64,000 bases of DNA from UBA1141 sp963665155 (GTDB taxonomy: Bacteria; Chloroflexota; Dehalococcoidia; Lucifugimonadales; UBA3495), in assembly GCA_963665155.2 (NCBI GenBank), contig CAXXFI010000002.1, positions 434,001-498,000 of the forward strand, in the 5' to 3' direction. Both the position numbers and the translations under genes were made by a program. Below the pieces are notes generated by a model that was given only the letters and a program-made list of their open reading frames with translations, had not been told where the DNA came from and did no database searches. Shown piece after piece: positions 61,448-64,000 of the stretch. Position 1 is the stretch's first letter. Each line of letters starts with the position of its first letter.

Positions 61448-62203
61448 ATGAACCCGCTGGAATATCCGGCAAATCTGAGGCGGACTTCCCTGGTTGCTTT
61501 GGCAATCCTGCTACTTTTTGTATTTGGATGTTCGGGTAGCTCCCCGACAATCGCCCCAAGTCCCACTTCCGCAACGTTGCCGACTCCGGTACTTGCCCCC
61601 ACCCATGAAGTTACCGCCACACCACTGGTGGAGCCAAAGGTAAAAACGCCTGTCAGTCAGGCCTTTTTGTTGCGGAATCAAGGTGGTGCGATGGAAGGAC
61701 ACACGCCCCGAGGCTTCTCCGGCAAGGGCACGGGGTTGTTCGCCGGGGATAACCGGAACCCGCGTTTTCCCGAAGGCGACGGAGTCCAACTATTCTTGAC
61801 CTTCGATTTGAGCACCCTACCTTCCGGCAAAGTGTTGTCCGCCGTTCTCCGGTCCGAGAATGCCTCGGTCCGTGGAATGCCGATGAAGGACCTAGGTTCT
61901 TTGCGAGCAGAGGAAGTACGATATTCCGAGTTCTCCCCAGCTTTGTGGAATCTGGAGCGGCTTCCTAGCGGCGAGAGTTGCGTTTTCGCTACTTCTTCCG
62001 GTGGTCCGTTCCGTTGTGACCTTTCCGGTGCCGTTCAACGTTCCTTGAACGATTCCTATCCCCTGGCCCAGTTCCGGTTGCTGCTCGACCAGGCCGGAGA
62101 TGGTGACGGAACCACGGACTTGGTCACTTTTTTCGTCACTGATTCCAACACCAACCAACCGGGCATTTTCGAACTGGAAGTGACGCTGGAGCCGGAAAAC
62201 TGA
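61448..62203 (+). CDS. Hypothetical lipoprotein with Pro/Thr linker
   Basis: A 251-residue protein starting at ATG 61448 with GAGAGG upstream. It has the signal LVALAILLLFVFGCSGSSPT (lipobox VFGC), a Pro/Thr linker (APSPTSATLPTPVLAPTHE) and a beta-rich domain (FLTFDLSTLPSGKVLSAVL, AVQRSLNDSYPLAQFRLLLD). The pattern resembles cell-surface domains with the DNRF-type loops of carbohydrate- or protein-binding modules, without a specific match. Confidence 0.6.
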   Translation: MNPLEYPANLRRTSLVALAILLLFVFGCSGSSPTIAPSPTSATLPTPVLAPTHEVTATPLVEPKVKTPVSQAFLLRNQGGAMEGHTPRGFSGKGTGLFAGDNRNPRFPEGDGVQLFLTFDLSTLPSGKVLSAVLRSENASVRGMPMKDLGSLRAEEVRYSEFSPALWNLERLPSGESCVFATSSGGPFRCDLSGAVQRSLNDSYPLAQFRLLLDQAGDGDGTTDLVTFFVTDSNTNQPGIFELEVTLEPEN

Positions 62204-62437
62204 CTCTGCCTCCGCAGCAAAGACTCGGAGGGTTTCTGTCACAACTCCATAACAAAAAACCAAAGGGGTCAGAAGGTGGTTGGAGGAATAAGTACGTGCC
62301 GTGGGGCGCTTGACCCGGTTGCGGACAAATCGGCGGCGATTACTGTCTTTGGCTGAACGCTCGCATATGCCGGCGCCCCAACAAGATTAGACCGCGAATT
62401 AATACCAGGGTTTAAGCTTGTAATTTATGCTTCCTAA

Positions 62438-63844
62438 TTAAGCTTCTGGCGGCCTTTCCAAATGCCACGGAGTTGCTTGCTCGTAGGCGTAAGCAACCTT
62501 TAGGATAGTTTCCTCGCCGCCGGGACGGCTGCCTATCTGCAGTCCGATGGGCAAGCCGCCGGCGCTGAACCCGCAAGGAACCGACGCAGCAGGTGAGCTG
62601 GACAGGTTAAACAACCTGGTCAACAAGTAGGGCAGTCGGGCCGAGGTTTCTTTGCTGGTGATGGGAATGTCATCCTCGATGGGCTGGGCCGGTCTGCCAC
62701 TGGTGGGGAGCACCAGCACATCGTACCGATTCATGGCTTCCAACACTTGGTCCCGCAGCATCGACCTTAGTTTCTGGGCTTTGTAGTAGGCTTGTGCTGG
62801 CACGATGCTGCCCACCAATTGCTGGATGCGCACGTCATGCCCGTAATCGTCGATCCGGTCTCTAACCCAGTCCCGGTGGGCGAAGGCTGGCTCCACGGCC
62901 AGCAGTATCGACGACGCCACGCTGGCGGTGATAGCAAGGGGAAGAGAGACCTCCTCGACAGTCGCCCCCAATTCGCCCAGGACCGCCGTAGCTTTGACCA
63001 CGGCTTCCTTGGTTTCGCTTTCCACGAGGTCGCTGTTTAGCTGCTCGGCAATCACCCCAACCCGCAGTCCTCGTATATCCCCATCCAGGGGTCTTCGGTA
63101 GTCGGGTACCGGGGTTTGCCAGGTGTACTTGTCCTTGGGGTCGGAACCGGCGATGGCCCCCAACGTGATAGCGGCGTCTTCCACGGTACGGGAAATGGGG
63201 CCCACCGTGTCCATGGACCATACGCCCTGCATAACACCATAGCGGCTGACGCGACCCCAACTGGGCCGGAGACCGACAAGACCGCACCAAGTGGCCGGGA
63301 AGCGTATTGATCCGCCGGTGTCTTCACCCAGCGACGAAGCGCACAGAAACGCTGCGGTGGCAGCCCCGGAGCCGCTGCTGGAACCTCCGGTGTACATTTG
63401 CAAGTCCCAAGGGTTTCGCGGAGTGCTGAAACGGTGGGAGAAACCAGTGACCGCAAACTCAGTCAGATTGGTCTTGCCCAAGACTATGGCCCCAGCTTTT
63501 TTCAAGTTGGTGATAACCGTAGCGTCTTCGTCAGGAACAAAGTCGGCCAGGAAACGGGAGCCGCCGGTGGAACGGACGCCACGGCTCCAAAACTGGTCTT
63601 TAACCGCCACCGGCACGCCGTGCATGGGGCCAAGGTGGTTTCCCCTAGCAATGGCAGCTTCGGCCTCCCGGGCTGCTTCCATCGCTTCCTCTCGCATGAC
63701 CGTGATGTAGGAATTGAATTTGAAGTCCAAGTCGTCAATCCGGTCCAGGTAGGCCTCCGTGGCCTCGACCGGAGAGACCTCTTTGCTTTCGATGAGCCGT
63801 GAGAGGTCGGATGCGGAAAGGAAGGGGATTTGGGATTTGTCCAC
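62438..63844 (-). CDS. Amidase (amidase signature family), second copy
   Basis: A 468-residue amidase starting at GTG 63844 (AAGGAGG at 7 nt). The triad is present: Lys in VPVAVKDQ, cis-Ser in GGSSSGSGA and the nucleophile in GEDTGGSIRFPA, canonical here in contrast to the GGSGR of the other amidase. It shares about half of the first copy in overall pattern. No GatC-like gene adjoins it. Substrate unknown. Confidence 0.92.
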   Translation of the reverse strand: MDKSQIPFLSASDLSRLIESKEVSPVEATEAYLDRIDDLDFKFNSYITVMREEAMEAAREAEAAIARGNHLGPMHGVPVAVKDQFWSRGVRSTGGSRFLADFVPDEDATVITNLKKAGAIVLGKTNLTEFAVTGFSHRFSTPRNPWDLQMYTGGSSSGSGAATAAFLCASSLGEDTGGSIRFPATWCGLVGLRPSWGRVSRYGVMQGVWSMDTVGPISRTVEDAAITLGAIAGSDPKDKYTWQTPVPDYRRPLDGDIRGLRVGVIAEQLNSDLVESETKEAVVKATAVLGELGATVEEVSLPLAITASVASSILLAVEPAFAHRDWVRDRIDDYGHDVRIQQLVGSIVPAQAYYKAQKLRSMLRDQVLEAMNRYDVLVLPTSGRPAQPIEDDIPITSKETSARLPYLLTRLFNLSSSPAASVPCGFSAGGLPIGLQIGSRPGGEETILKVAYAYEQATPWHLERPPEA

Positions 63845-64000
63845 GAAGGTTCCTCCTTGCGCTAGGCAATAAACGACCAAAACTTAAATGCCATGCGATA
63901 TAGTCGGACTCAAGGCACGGGCGTCACACTGAGGAGACACCCCTAGGCCAGGCCAAGCGGGACGAAAATGGTCAAATGCTGACAGCTGACCCATTTATGC

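Noticed and set aside
1..64000. CRISPR arrays
   Set aside because: The tandem repeats seen have two or three units of 10-17 bp without spacers of uniform length, so none is a CRISPR array.

Overview
The window looks like one chromosomal contig of an uncultured Chloroflexota, most likely a Dehalococcoidia/SAR202-type lineage. This is an inference from gene content: expanded catabolic families (CaiB/BaiF, FAH, SDR, MDR, Gfo/Idh, two amidases, CMD-domain proteins), a KorAB 2-oxoacid:ferredoxin oxidoreductase, EtfBA, lipoproteins with Pro/Thr-rich linkers, and many GTG/TTG starts. No rRNA or tRNA gene was recognised.

Layout. 1-7,000 is accessory DNA. It holds a broken IS701-like transposase joined to a truncated CoA-transferase, a Rieske protein, a small frameshifted gene, a four-gene cassette (PD-(D/E)XK-like sce7726 protein, T4-beta-like protein, PIN-like protein, ImmA/IrrE peptidase) that looks like an uncharacterised defence or stress module, and an IS1182/IS5-type transposase. 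7,181-28,211 is mostly housekeeping and catabolic: pyrG, transaldolase, rho, oxidoreductase, hydrolase, broken rhodanese genes, an AhpD-like pair, a dead DUF4382-NMT1 fusion gene, amidase plus GatC-like protein, M28 peptidase, FIST protein, Leu/Ile/Val-type binding protein, SDR, FAH and MDR. 28,532-31,744 holds an HhH-GPD glycosylase, a complete IS407-group IS3 element with a 4-bp target duplication, and two hypothetical genes.

31,884-49,313 is the main find: a 17.4-kb integrated element inserted in a NarL/LuxR-type response-regulator gene. Its ends share CTGCTCAA, and joining the flanks restores the regulator reading frame. It encodes a large serine integrase, a HerA/FtsK-type ATPase resembling the packaging ATPases of tailless membrane-containing viruses, an excisionase-like HTH protein, at least five small single-span membrane proteins, several beta-rich probable structural proteins and a fibre-like protein. 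No terminase, portal or tail gene was seen. Three IS1182-type insertions (two nearly identical and inverted) and several 1-nt indels show decay, so it is best read as a degraded, probably tailless provirus.

49,910-63,844 returns to core functions: ccmABCDE for cytochrome c maturation (CcmE with a CxxxY motif), a zinc-finger anti-sigma-like protein, korBA, htpX, etfBA, two lipoproteins and a second amidase. Two patterns run through the window: 1-nt indels, mostly in or beside short homopolymers, and 10-17-bp tandem duplications at gene boundaries.
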